Source: Carettochelys insculpta
Lineage: Eukaryota; Chordata; Testudines; Carettochelyidae
Assembly (NCBI RefSeq): GCF_033958435.1
Contig: NC_134138.1
Location: 192,173,298-192,237,297 of the forward strand
Length of the DNA stretch: 64,000 bases
Direction of reading: 5' to 3'
In this document: piece by piece, positions 46,396 through 57,273 of the stretch
Layout of the letters: the number at the start of each line of letters is the position of its first letter
Position numbering within the stretch: the first letter of the stretch is position 1
Program-made: the position numbers and the translations under genes
The notes under the pieces: model-generated
The model's database searches: none
Told to the model about the DNA's origin: nothing
What the model saw: only the letters and a program-made list of their open reading frames with translations

Positions 46396-46909
46396 GGCTT
46401 TGAAGGGCAGCAGCCTGTTTACACTGTTTCTTTGGCTATGTGTACACTAGCCCCCGTCTTTCAAAAGGGGGATGCTAATGAGATACTTTGGGGTATGCTA
46501 ATGAGGCGCTACCATGAATATGCAGTGTCTCATTAGCATAAAGGCGGCCAACGCAATTTGAAAGCACCGCTTTTGAATCACGTGCCACCCATGTAGCCGA
46601 GGGCCTTTCAAAAGGACCCACCTGCCCATCTTCAAAAGCCCCTTATTCCTATTTGGTTTTAGGAGAAGGAGCTTTCAAAGACTAGGGGTCCTTCCGAAAG
46701 GCCCCTGTCTACACAGGCAGCATGTGATTCGAAAGCGGAGTTTTTGAATTACTGTGGCTGTCATTATGCTAATGAGGCACTGCATATTCATAGTAGCGCC
46801 TCATTAGCATACCCCAAAGTATCTCATTAGCATCCCCCTTTTGAAAGACGGGGGCTAGTGTAGACATAGCCAAAGAAACAGTGTTAACAGGCTGTTGCCC
46901 TTCAAAGCC
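46396..46909. mobile_element. Long palindrome containing MITE G
   Basis: The inner MITE, 46434-46871, has ends GGCTATGTGTACACTAGCC and (complement) GGCTATGTCTACACTAGCC. It also has long matching arms with ATGCTAATGAGATACTTTGG and GCTAATGAGGCGCTAC-type blocks. The flanks outside these ends are also inverted repeats (TTTGAAGGGCAGCAGCC against TTTGAAGGGCAACAGCC, then ACACTGTTTCTTT), extending the palindrome about 38 bp on each side. A partial second copy of the right end follows to about 46980. Confidence 0.8.
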
Positions 46910-46980
46910 CCTCATTAGCACATCCCAAAGTGTCTCATTAGCATCCGCCTTTCTAAAGGCAGGGACTAGTGTAGACATAT
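46910..46980. repeat. Second right-end copy of the MITE G family
   Basis: CTCATTAGCACATCCCAAAG ... GACTAGTGTAGACATA repeats the right arm of MITE G, with more divergence. There is no matching left end on the other side of the palindrome. Confidence 0.65.
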
Positions 46981-46984
46981 TTGC

Positions 46985-49590
46985 AAGGTTGATGCCTAAA
47001 TCTGTAAATGAGAATCCCAAGGTCCTCAGATTTAGTAGTCTCTTAATTTGCATTCCAAAGCATTGCCAAGACCCGTGATAGTGCAGGAGAGTATTCGCAT
47101 GAGCGGGTGAAAAGAAAAACAGATGGCCACCAGAGACTGCTGACAAACTGTGGCAATTTTGCACTCATCCAAATGCACAAATTCAGCTGTTGCAAAATAC
47201 AGGTGTTTTAAATTAACACTTTTCAAGATACCAAAGAGGTGAGCCATGGTCCTTCTCAGGACCCCCAGGGGGCAGAAGGGATTAACAAATTGACTAATTG
47301 TGAAGGGGCACAATAGGGGCAACAAGCTCAGTGTGTGTAAAAGTATTGTGAGAGTTATATAAATAGTGAGCCTAGGGCCCTATTTATGGCAAGCAAGTCT
47401 TATCTGCGGTATATAGTGTAGCTGCATCTTTTCAGCGTGTATTTCTGTGATACCCATAAATGAATTATATAATTAGAGGAGGGGACAATTTAACATAATT
47501 TCAAAACTAAAACACTGAAATCCAATTGGGGAATATTTAGATGTAAATACAGTGCACAAGAGTATGTTTAGTGCTAGGTATTACCATGGTTAAAAAAAAA
47601 AGAGGGGAGGAGGATTTTACAATATTGGTAAATGAAGCAGTTAGTCAAATATCAGCTAATAAGGACTGCATTCAGTGGAAATTTAGAGTATAGAAAAGAG
47701 ATTGGCTAAATGTGTTGTCCAAAAATTTGATCCTATCTGAAGAGAGCTATTTAAAAAACAGGCATTTGAAAGAACAGATTCTGAGATATGATCACATTTC
47801 CTATAGTCCTCTGATATATGACTTAACCTACTGTAGCAGCAATAATACAGTAGACCCACTAACCTGCAGTTCAAAGAACACACTGTGTAACCTGAACAAA
47901 ATATCAGCAATTTTTCAACCAACCTTACAGCAAAGATGCAGTAACAGATACTATAGTGAGTTCTTTTCTAATTCATCTGGAATAACGGAGGGGGCAACCA
48001 GTCCTCCATTCTGCTCCTTTCTCATCCCATTTGCACCTTAGTGGGTGGCATATTGCTCTGCAGTGACTAAACTGTACTGTGTCTACAGAGGACCTGGTCT
48101 AAGCAACCAGGTATCAGAGGGTGGCTGGTGACACTAGACAGTACAGATTGTGTTATTCTGGCAGATAGAGCTAGGGAGAATTATAGAGTCTTTCTGTATT
48201 GATTGGTTTCAACAAAGACTCCTCTATTAATTACAGCTGAACTCTCTCTGCTCTGTCACAAGGGACATTACATTGGCATGTGGGAACATGGGTCTCACAT
48301 CGAGGCAGCAGCCAACAAAGCAGAAAAACACCAGGTTCATACATTCAGCGCACCAGCTGCCAGAAACAGGGGCAAGGCAAACACAAAATCCAACATCAAT
48401 AAGGTGCTAGTTTCCCTCTGTTCTGAAGGGGTTGCACCCTCCCTGCTGACACTTCACTTCCTCAATCCTGTTACATCAAAGCCCTCCAGTAGAAATCTGA
48501 ATTGGTGTAACCCCTGCTAAATAGGGCAAGCTGGGAATTTTTCTGAGGCTTGCAGTATGAAATGTGTTCCTCTTCTCTGCTCTGGCATGGGAGCTGACAG
48601 CTGCTATGAGCTAAGGCACTGCATGGCCCGACAAGGAAGCATGCTAATTATGGCGTGACAAGGCAGGTAACACAATAAAACTTCGTACCTCTGAAGCCGG
48701 ATAGGTACTGCCAGCTGTTCCAGTACAGCTCAAGAAGTTCACTAACAGGGCTGTTAAGAAGTATTGTTTGGTATCACCTCTGCTTTGACTTATGTTGCAC
48801 ACACAAGACTTGTTTTTATGCCATTCTCAGTGTTTGTCTCTTACCCCAAGACTTCAACAGATCGCGTCTTGCCTTTGGATGCAAAGAGTGAGTATATGTC
48901 CAATTAACACTAATAAAAAATTTGCTCAAAGAAAAAACTTATATAAGGATTCTGAAAGACTTTGGAGAGCATGGTAAGAAAACAGAAATCCAAACATTGA
49001 TCCCCCTGCAAGACGGCAGGAGTTGCCTGTGGGAAATAATCCCTTCAATAAATCAGCATTGCCAAATTCCTCTCATTATGCAGTATTGGACATGAATTTC
49101 TACTCTGAATGCCACTGAAACAGAAAACCTGCTTAGCTGACATATACAGCTGAAGATCTGACACACATTAGGCTGTACATCAAGCTGCAGAGAGCTGTGA
49201 CTGGTATTAAACACACCCTATGGGCAAGATTCTGGCTTTGTGATGGGGCGCTGAGCAGCAGAGCTCTCGCAGAGGAACAGAGGTGGCTTGTAGCATTCTA
49301 CCTCCACAGGGCAGACTCAGGCAGAGTCTCAGCATGGCAGTGTGGGTACACGCTCATTAATGTGCCTTGCTGCTGCATTGGAAAGATAGAGACTGTGCTT
49401 GTAACTGCTCCTGTTGCGTGATGTCTGCAGTTGAACAGGGTCTGGCCACCAGCCTGCCCCTACTCTCCTGGGGTCGGTGGCCCCAGTAGACAGAACTTCT
49501 GACTGGTACAGGAGGTAGAGGACACACCAGTTAAGGGTGGGGGCAGCATATGACTTCCCCATGTGACATTCCCATGTGACTCCACCTCAT
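46985..49590. other. Mostly no recognisable feature
   Basis: AT-rich DNA. A minus-strand PLE-tail-like TATCAGAGGGTGGC at about 48112 is a possible tiny remnant. One weak exon candidate (48831-48887) is listed separately. Confidence 0.35.
48831..48887 (+). other. Weak candidate exon, 57 bp
   Basis: A pyrimidine-rich stretch and CCATTCTCAG precede it, and the donor-like AAAGA|GTGAGTAT follows. All three frames are open over this short length; FVSYPKTSTDRVLPLDAK is one, VCLLPQDFNRSRLAFGCK another. The length is a multiple of three, so it would not alter phase. This can easily arise by chance. Confidence 0.2.
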
Positions 49591-49599
49591 CCCTGCCTG

Positions 49600-49920
49600 G
49601 GACCCTGTGCTCTTCCCTACCCTCATTACCTGGTTGGAGGAAGAGGGCTGGGGACGATTCTGCTGCCCATCCCACAGTGGAAAGAAGCAAAATGCCCAAC
49701 CCCACCTCCTACCCCTCCATGAATCTGTCGCATCTGAGTTGGGGGTTTGCTCCTTTTCCTGCTGGGAGGAACAGCAGCAAACCGAGCAGAGCAGAGCTAC
49801 CTCCTACCTTCCCTGTACGCAAAGACAGAGCTCCAGGGAGAGGCTGGGAGCAGGGATGGGAGTTCTGCTGCTTCTCCTGCTGGGAGAGACAGCAGGGCAA
49901 GGAGCAGAATGCTAGCAGCT
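49600..49920 (+). repeat. Degenerate tandem repeat, unit about 110-115 bp
   Basis: Related segments (CTGCTGGGAGGAACAGCAGC, CTGCTGGGAGAGACAGCAGG, and a weaker copy near 49635-49690) recur about every 115 bp. The open frames in this stretch reflect the repeat, not a gene. Confidence 0.5.
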
Positions 49921-50977
49921 CCTTCATCTCCTGCGGCATTCCCAGACCTGCCTCCAGGCCTAAGCCCTCTGCACAGAGACACAGCAGCCAGGGAAGGGGC
50001 TTGGGATGGCTGGTAGGGAATCTTTCTGGGACACCATACCAGCTGAAAATAACTTGCAAGTTCAGCACAGCAGCCCACTTGCACCTCTGCTTGGGGCCTT
50101 TGAGACTCCGATTGCCAGGTGAACCTCACACTACTGTTCAAGTGATCCCTAGATGTGTACAGTAGCCAGCTGTTTGGGAGCATAATGCAGGGGTAGAGGT
50201 CCCCAGGGCTCTCTTTCCTCTCGGAAGCCTAGGCAGGGGAAGCCAGAATTCTGCCATACTCTATTCTATATAGGACCTAAGAAATCTGCATCTGTGAGTT
50301 AAAGTTATTTTGCCTAAATGCTTATAAACCTGATATTTGAAACTGGAAATAAGAAGGGATTTTAAAAGAAATATACACTTATCTGCAGACGTTATACTTA
50401 CATCCAGATTATGGGTCAAATTCAGCCCTATATACACCCATGTATCTTAATGTCTGGATAATCATCCAAGACTACAGTGGTTGCTATCCTCCTCCTGGAC
50501 AGGGCTTGGCTGTGTCCTCCTTATTGTTAGCTCCTTCCTCAGAAAAGGAAAGTGGAGAAGTCCAGTGCTGCATCCAGATTATAAACTGGTAGCCAATCTT
50601 CTTTCCCCATCTCTGTTCTGAAATTTTCCTTTGTAGTCCCTCCCATTCATGCCCCTCATTACCTGTTCTCTCTGCTGCTTTTAGTGTATCCATTTTTGGT
50701 CAAATGGATTATGTTGGAATTGCAAACTATCACTCCATGTTGGGAGACTTTTCCTGGTTCTGTATATGGGTAAGGGGATTCTATAGCAAAGTGTGTAATC
50801 TGTGTTAACTGGAAAGAGCCAGTTTAAAGGAAGGTGGAATGCCATAGGGAGTAGCCTGTTTTCTCTCACTCTGGCTTTAGGTTCTTGTGCTATCACTCAG
50901 AACTCTAAGAATTAAAGTATTGCTTAATTATAACCTTTCAGCAAGAGCATTTATGTTTTTTAACGTTACCTCTCTTT

Positions 50978-51687
50978 AGCTACGTCTACACGTGAAGCCT
51001 ACTTCGAAGTAGCCTATTTCGATGTGGAGACATCGAAATAGGCTATTTTGATGAATAGCGTCTACATGTCCTCCAGGGCTGGCAACATGGACGTTCAACA
51101 TCGACGTTGCGCAGCACCACATCGAAATAGGCGCTGCAAGGGAACGTCTACACGCCAAAGTAGCACACATCGAAATAAGGGTGCCAGGCACAGCTGCAGA
51201 CAGGGTCACAGGGCGGACTCAACAGCAAGCCGCTCCCTTAAAGGGCCCCTCCCAGACACAGTTGCACTAAACAACACAAGATCCACAGAGCCAACAACTG
51301 GTTGCAGACCCTATGCATGCAGCATGGATCCCCAGCTGCCGCAGCAGCAGCCAGAAGCCCTGGGCTAAGGGCTGCTGCACACGGTGACCATAGAGCCCTG
51401 CCGGGGCTGGAGAGAGAGCGTCTTTCAACCCCTCAGCTGATGGCCACCAGGGCGGACCCCGCTATTTTGATGTTGCAGGATGCAGATCGTCTACACGTGC
51501 CCTACTTTGACGTTCAACTTCGAAGTAAGGCGCTATTCCCATCCCCTCATGGGGTTAGCGGCTTCGACGTCTCACCACCTAACGTCGATGTTAACGTCAA
51601 ATAGCGCCCAACACGTGTAGCTGTGACGGGCGCTATTTCGAAGTTAGTGCCGCTACTTCAAAGTAGCATGCACATGTAGACACGGCT
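50978..51687 (+). mobile_element. Harbinger-derived MITE copy 2 (710 bp)
   Basis: Ends AGCTACGTCTACACGTG and (complement) AGCCGTGTCTACATGTG, flanked by TTT (50975-50977, 51688-51690). It has the same internal structure and deletion point as copies 1 and 3, including the 14-codon MDPQLPQQQPEALG open frame. It carries more mutations than the others in the subterminal palindromes, for example TACTTTGACGTT. Confidence 0.92.
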
Positions 51688-51690
51688 TTT

Positions 51691-53148
51691 GTGTACCATT
51701 AGCATATCATCCAGTGGGTTGCTTTCCTCCTGTCCTTCCAACCTCAGGCTATTAGGAATCCAAGTGCTGCAAAAACACAACTACTACATAAATTAAGCAT
51801 ACCTGAGATGCCATGGTACAACCTGGTCTATAACAGGAGGAGAGCGATGGAAAAAAAGAGGGTCAAGTTTCAGAAGAAACATAGTTTGATAGGACAAAAT
51901 GCAAGTTGGGGGCTGGATTACTACCCAATAAATGCAGGCCTCCAGGGTGCTACACTTTGCCTCTCTGCATGCTCAATAAGGACTTCTTTCTTACAATGTT
52001 GCCTGGCCATTGGTAATTAAATATGATCCTTCAGTTGCAAAAGAATGGCCTCATGCACTTCAGCTAAAGGAGATTGTCACTACTTAGAATTAGATGGTTC
52101 CTTAACTTATTGATTCAAAAGTGTGTAAGCAGGAGACAGTTGGTCAAATCCAGAAAAAGACCGAAAAACTGAAGCCACCAAAATTAAAGTAAGGAACCTC
52201 CTAAGACATTTCAAGCCATATTTTGGCCTAAGCACAGAGGGTTGGTTTGTCACCTCGTGTTTAGTACTGCTACAGACTTTGCTGATTCCAATTTGTAAAT
52301 CTACCTCTTGAAATCAAGTTTGAAATGCAACATTCTGTCAAATCTAGCCCTAGCAATGGCACCTGCATGAAAAGAGGGAGTTGCTACATAAGTCAGCCAT
52401 TGTCATGTCAGCACTAATATCACAGCTGACACATCCGAGGGCATACACCTGCCACAGCTGCCAAAAATGCAATCATTTCCTATTGTTATTCTTTCCACAT
52501 ACATACTCACTAAAAGGTTATTTTCTTTACAAAGTACATACTACATAATTTAGCCCAGCATATGCTGGGAGTAAAAGTGGAGATTATTACTGAGATGGTC
52601 TTCTGTCAGTCCTTTGATGAGAGCTCCTCAAATCCAAACAAAAATAAGGTTACCCAGCAGCTTTAATGAACCGTATTTAATTGATGTCTGGCATTAACTA
52701 ACCCTCATGAGAGAGATTATACTTTTGTCCCAGACAGACATCACTCATATCCTCACATAAATCCAGTGTTTATTGAGTAGAGCAATTTATATCATACAAA
52801 ATGTCAAACAGACTGGCTCTTGCTCTTGTTTCCAATTTCCTAATGTAATGAATATGTACATTTATTACTTGATAGAACATGAATCTCAGAGTAGAGTCTC
52901 TGATTATACTTCCTGACTTTAACATTAATTATTAACAGATTAAAAATATTAATTAGGGACAGCAAGATCCATCTATTGTCATTTATACAGTATCTGAGCA
53001 CCAGGATTGCCCAGCAAGAGAGGAAAAATGTTTGCAACAGCAACTCTGCAAAATTAGCTGAGGACAGGATTTGCACAGGAACTTCTTGTAGCTGGGGTCC
53101 AATTTCATATGGGCTTTAGCTTCTACAAGTGCCTTTGAAAAATCACAA
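51691..53148. other. No recognisable gene
   Basis: AT-rich unique-looking DNA without supportable features. Confidence 0.35.
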
Positions 53149-53150
53149 TA

Positions 53151-53462
53151 CAGGTTGAACCTCTCTCATCCGTCATCCTCAGGACCTGACTGGTGCCGAA
53201 TGAGAGAATTTACCAAACCGTGGGAGGTCAATATTGTCTAGCAACATTACCACACTGCTACTGCTTACTGGGCTCTTAGAAGGCATTTAGAGATCAATTA
53301 CAGCTAAACAACAACACAGAACACTGAGAGCCAGAACTGGTGGCTGTGAACAAATTTTATGGGACCACGACCATGATAAGTGATCGTCCAGCTAACTAAA
53401 AATCATTCCAAATTACAGATGTTGCCAGACAAGAGAATTCTGGATTAGAGAGGTTCAACCTG
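53151..53462. mobile_element. Tc1/mariner-like MITE (312 bp)
   Basis: The termini CAGGTTGAACCTCTC and their complement match over 21 bp except one position, and are flanked by TA (53149-53150 and 53463-53464). A TA duplication with CAGGTTGAACC ends points to the Tc1/mariner superfamily, perhaps a pogo/Tigger-like group. No transposase is present. Confidence 0.8.
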
Positions 53463-54258
53463 TACAAAAGATTGTGTGGGATACATTTTCAACTAATTCT
53501 TGTGATGCTTAACTAAATGGCACCTTATTTTCACTCAGTAATAAGTAATTTTAAAATGTGTCCCAAACTTTGGCCAAATTCTGCCCTCAGTTGTATGCTC
53601 TTACAGCCCCTTGGACATCAATATTTTTCATAGTTCTTGGTAGCCTTGGTCTAGACTTTTATTTCCTCTGAGAGATAATTAGCTTTATTATGTTTGCTTA
53701 TATCTAGTCTATTTTTATACTTGCGTATCCAACGGACATTGCAGTACCTCTGCAAATCAAGGTCCAGGTGGAGGGTGCAGCACACAGGAAAAAGGAAAAT
53801 CCATGTTTAAGTAAAAGGGCCAAAATGCTTAGAACCTTGTGATTTCTAAAACAAGCGATGCTGGAAACTCCCAAAGTTGAGTCATTTTTTTTCAAACAAA
53901 AGGCGGAGATTTACTTGTGCAATATATAACCCCAACCCTGTGCGGCAAAGATGGATGGGCAAGCATGGATCTTATGCAACTGATATCTTTGGAACTAAAG
54001 ATTTGCAGGCAAGTAAATGTCTCTTTTTTTTTCTTTTTTTTCCAAATGGTGTCATTTGTAACACGGTCACACTCCTGGAGAAGAAGAACAGAGAGTTCTC
54101 TCCATAGATGCACGTCTGAGCGTATGCCACTATTAAAAACATTTAAAGTTAAGCCACTCCTGGGAGTGGCTTTTCACCATTATTAAACTGGGGAAAAGAG
54201 CCATTTTCTCTCACACATTATTTGTTACACAAAAAGATTTTCAGAGATAATTATGCAG

Positions 54259-54368
54259 CCGAGTTTCCCGCATTTGGGGAAATCACAAAGGTCAGCATAC
54301 CTGCAATGCAATGGATGAGCCTCACCCTTGGAAAACCACCTTCGTGATCATGGTATCACCTCTGCCAG
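54259..54368 (+). other. Weak candidate exon, 110 bp
   Basis: Bounded by TTATGCAG and by a consensus donor CCAG|GTAAGTAT. The frame needing one base from the previous exon is open and includes HTCNAMDEPHPWKTTFVIMV. Another frame beginning at an upstream TTTTCAG (NYAAEFPAFGEITKVSIPAM) is also open, but ends in a stop before the donor. I cannot identify either product. Confidence 0.25.
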
Positions 54369-54508
54369 GTAAGTATGAAATTCTCGCTTCGTCATCACGA
54401 AAAACAATGGATTATTAAACTGCATTTCATGAACATGTAATGAAAGCACCAGATGCATTTCTCTGCTGGTACTGTTTTAAACAGCTGCCTTTCGGTAGTA
54501 GGAACACC

Positions 54509-54512
<4 letters not shown>

Positions 54513-54539
<27 letters not shown>
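54513..54539 (+). repeat. (CA)n microsatellite
   Basis: About 13 uninterrupted CA units. Confidence 0.97.
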
Positions 54540-54543
<4 letters not shown>

Positions 54544-55403
54544 GTCAAGGTCTCTTGCTAGTAAAAGTCTCCCTAGATTAGAAAAGTCACTTGAGAGGGT
54601 GTTATAATTTTACTGCTTAGAAAATTACTGCACTGCCATATACACAACTTTTCTTAATATGGGTATGAATAGTAAGAATACTGGGTGTGTCCATATACCA
54701 TTCTCCCAAACCACTTCAATAACTAGGGGAATCAGCAACCCAAATGTATCTTGGGGACCACTACTCCTTCTGGAGCAACACTGAAGTTTCACATGAAAAG
54801 GGAAGTTTCCTTTAGCTTTATACATGAAAGCAGGGATAGGCAATAAAAAAGTGGCACCCCACGAGGATTAGTCCCTGGTAAACTACCTCCACTATGTGAA
54901 TCTGTGCCTCCACAGGTATCGTATGATCACAGCTGTCACTGACTCTGGATCACTGCTCATGGCCCATGGGAACTGAAGGAAGCAGTGTCCTTGTCTGCAC
55001 CCCTTCCTGCCACTCCCATTGGGTGCAACGGCAATCTGCAGCCAATGCTACGTCTACACGTGAAGCCTACATCGAAGTAGCTTATTTCGATGTTGCAACA
55101 TCGAAATAGCCTATTTCGATGAATAACGTCTACACGTCCTCCAGGGCCGGCAACGTCGATGTTCAACTTCGACGTTGCTCAGCCCAACATCGAAATAGGC
55201 ACAGCGAGGGAACGTCTACACGTCAAAGTAGCACACATCGAAATAGGGATGCCAGGCACAGCTGCAGACAGGGTCAACGGGCGGACTAGCGCTTCCGGGG
55301 CAACAGCTAGCCGCTCCCTTAAAGGGCCCCTCCCAGACACACTCAGCCTGCACAGCACGCGGTCTGAGGAGCCATAGGCACACAGACCCCGGGAGACGCA
55401 GTC

Positions 55404-55411
55404 ATGGACCC

Positions 55412-55452
<41 letters not shown>

Positions 55453-56772
55453 TAGAGGTCCACCCAGCCCTCCCGGCAGGAGCAGGGCTTGCCCTGGCCC
55501 ATGCCATGTGGGAGGCAGCTGAGTACCTCCTTGCCCCAGGGGAGGAGATGCCCCCAGGGCAGCAGGGCTCAGCCCCTACCCCTGCAGCACCCCGCTCCAC
55601 CCCCCGCCTCACACGCCGGCGGCTGTGGAGCTACCCCACCAGCACCGACTGGTGGGAGCGGCTGGTGCTTGAGGAGTGGGACGATGACCACTGCCTCAGG
55701 AACTTCAGGATGAGCCGGCAGACATTCCTGGAGCTGTGCCAGTGGCTCACCCCCGCACTCAGGCACCGGGACACTGCCATGCGGTGTGCCCTCCCTGTGG
55801 AGAAACGGGTCGGCATCGCTGTCTGGAAGCTGGCCACTCCGGACAGCTACCGATCCGTGGGGCAGCAGTTTGGTGTCGGAAAGGCCACCGTCGGGGCTGT
55901 CTTCATGGAGGTAAGAGAACCCACAGGGGGAGGCCAGGGCAGAGCAGGGCAGGGCAGGCCAGGGCAGGGGGGCCAGAGCAGGGCAGGGGGGCCAGAGCAG
56001 GGCAGGGAAGGGCAGGGCAGGGCAGGGCAGGGGGGCCAGAGCAGGGCAGGGCCACGCACACCCTGCTCACCCCTCATTGGGGCTGTCCCATGTGCTTTTT
56101 CTGCAGGTCGTGCGTGCCATCAACACCATACTCCTGCACAGGCTCATGAGGCAGGGGGACCCACATGCCACTGTCGCCGCCTTTGCCACCCTGGGCTTCC
56201 CCAACTGCTTCGGGGCTCTGGATGGGACTCACATCCCCATCCGCACCCCGAATCACAGTGGAGGACGATACCTCAATCGGAAGGGCTACCTTTCTGTCGT
56301 CCTGCAGGCCTTGGTGGACAGCCAGGGACGTTTCCAGGACATTTACGTGGGCTGGCCTGGCAGCACCCACGACGCCCGGGTTTTTCGGAACTCGGGCCTG
56401 TGCCGCCGGCTGGAGGTGGGGACCTACATCCCCCAGCGGGAGATCCCTCTGGGGGACACCACCATGGCCTTCTGCGTCATCGCAGATGCGGCATACCCCC
56501 TCCGGCCATGGCTCATGCACCCCTACACGGGCCATCTCTCCGCTAGCCAGGAGCGCTTCAACGAGCGCCTGAACCGTGCGTACCAGGTGATGGAGCGCTC
56601 ATTTGGCCACCTCAAGGGACGCTGGAGATGTCTCCTGACCCGCCTGGATGCGGGCCCCAACAACATCCCCCAGATTGTGGGTGCCTGCTGCGCCCTGCAC
56701 AACCTCGTGGAGAGCAAGGGGGAGACCTTTCTGCAGGGCTGGGCCGTGGAGGCCGGCAGGGCACACGTGTAG
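55404..56772 (+). CDS. Harbinger DDE transposase (HARBI1-like), H2 copy, C-terminally truncated
   Basis: Exon 1 is 55404-55910 (169 codons): MDP, a CAG-encoded polyglutamine run, then RMSRQTFLELCQWL, KLATPDSYRSVGQQFG and KATVGAVFMEV, a helix-turn-helix-like N-terminal region. Intron 55911-56106 has GTAAGA and TTTTTCTGCAG ends. Exon 2 is 56107-56772 (221 codons) and holds the catalytic core: Asp208 in ALDGTHIPI, Asp258 in WPGSTHDARVF, Asp296 in IADAAYPLRPW and Glu332 in QVMERSFGHLKG. In this family the DDE residues bind the metals that cut and join DNA. The frame is open, but a CAG-to-TAG change after GRAHV removes the last 35 or so residues present in H1 (ending in HFDQAAG there, YFDQQAAG here). 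An AATAAA lies at 57042-57047. About 390 aa remain. Activity is doubtful. Confidence 0.88.
55414..55451 (+). repeat. (CAG)n tract in transposase start, H2
   Basis: About 12-13 CAG units encode polyglutamine after MDP, matching the H1 tract. Confidence 0.97.
55925..56055 (+). repeat. G-rich minisatellite in the transposase intron
   Basis: Repeats of GGGCAGGGCAGG and GGGGGGCCAGAGCA fill most of the H2 intron. The H1 intron lacks this array and has its own short GGGGGAGCCCT repeats. Confidence 0.85.
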
Positions 56773-57273
56773 CCACCTGCTGCCCCCAGTCGGCAGGTGG
56801 ACCCCGAGGGGACCCGGGTCCGGGAGGCCCTGCGGGCCTACTTCGACCAACAGGCCGCGGGGTGAACTCTGCCCAGGCCCCCTACTGCCCGCCCCTTCCT
56901 CCCCCACACTCCTGCCCCAACGCCCACACCATGGAGCACCCCACCGCCCCCCCCCCCCACTTGTCCTGGACAAATGACAGCACGAACTTGTGGCTGAACG
57001 TAAATTTTTTTTTTCTGGTTGAACCTTTTTTTTGGGGTGTAAATAAATATGTGAAGCACAAACAGAAAACTAAGTACAAACGTTCAACCAAAGCAATATG
57101 TACACAAATAAAACAATCCAAAGAAACAACTGTGTGGCATACATAATAAAAAGAAAACCAGGGAGGAGAAAGGGGAGAACTATTTACATGGGGGGGACAG
57201 GGCAAACGGGGGCACCAAAAAAACAGGGTCCAACTATATACAAGGGGGGGGCCACGTCCCGGGCCCCTCGCCC

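Noticed and set aside
49563..50165. A 200-codon open frame as a coding gene
   Set aside because: It covers a degenerate tandem repeat, and several other frames on both strands are also open there.
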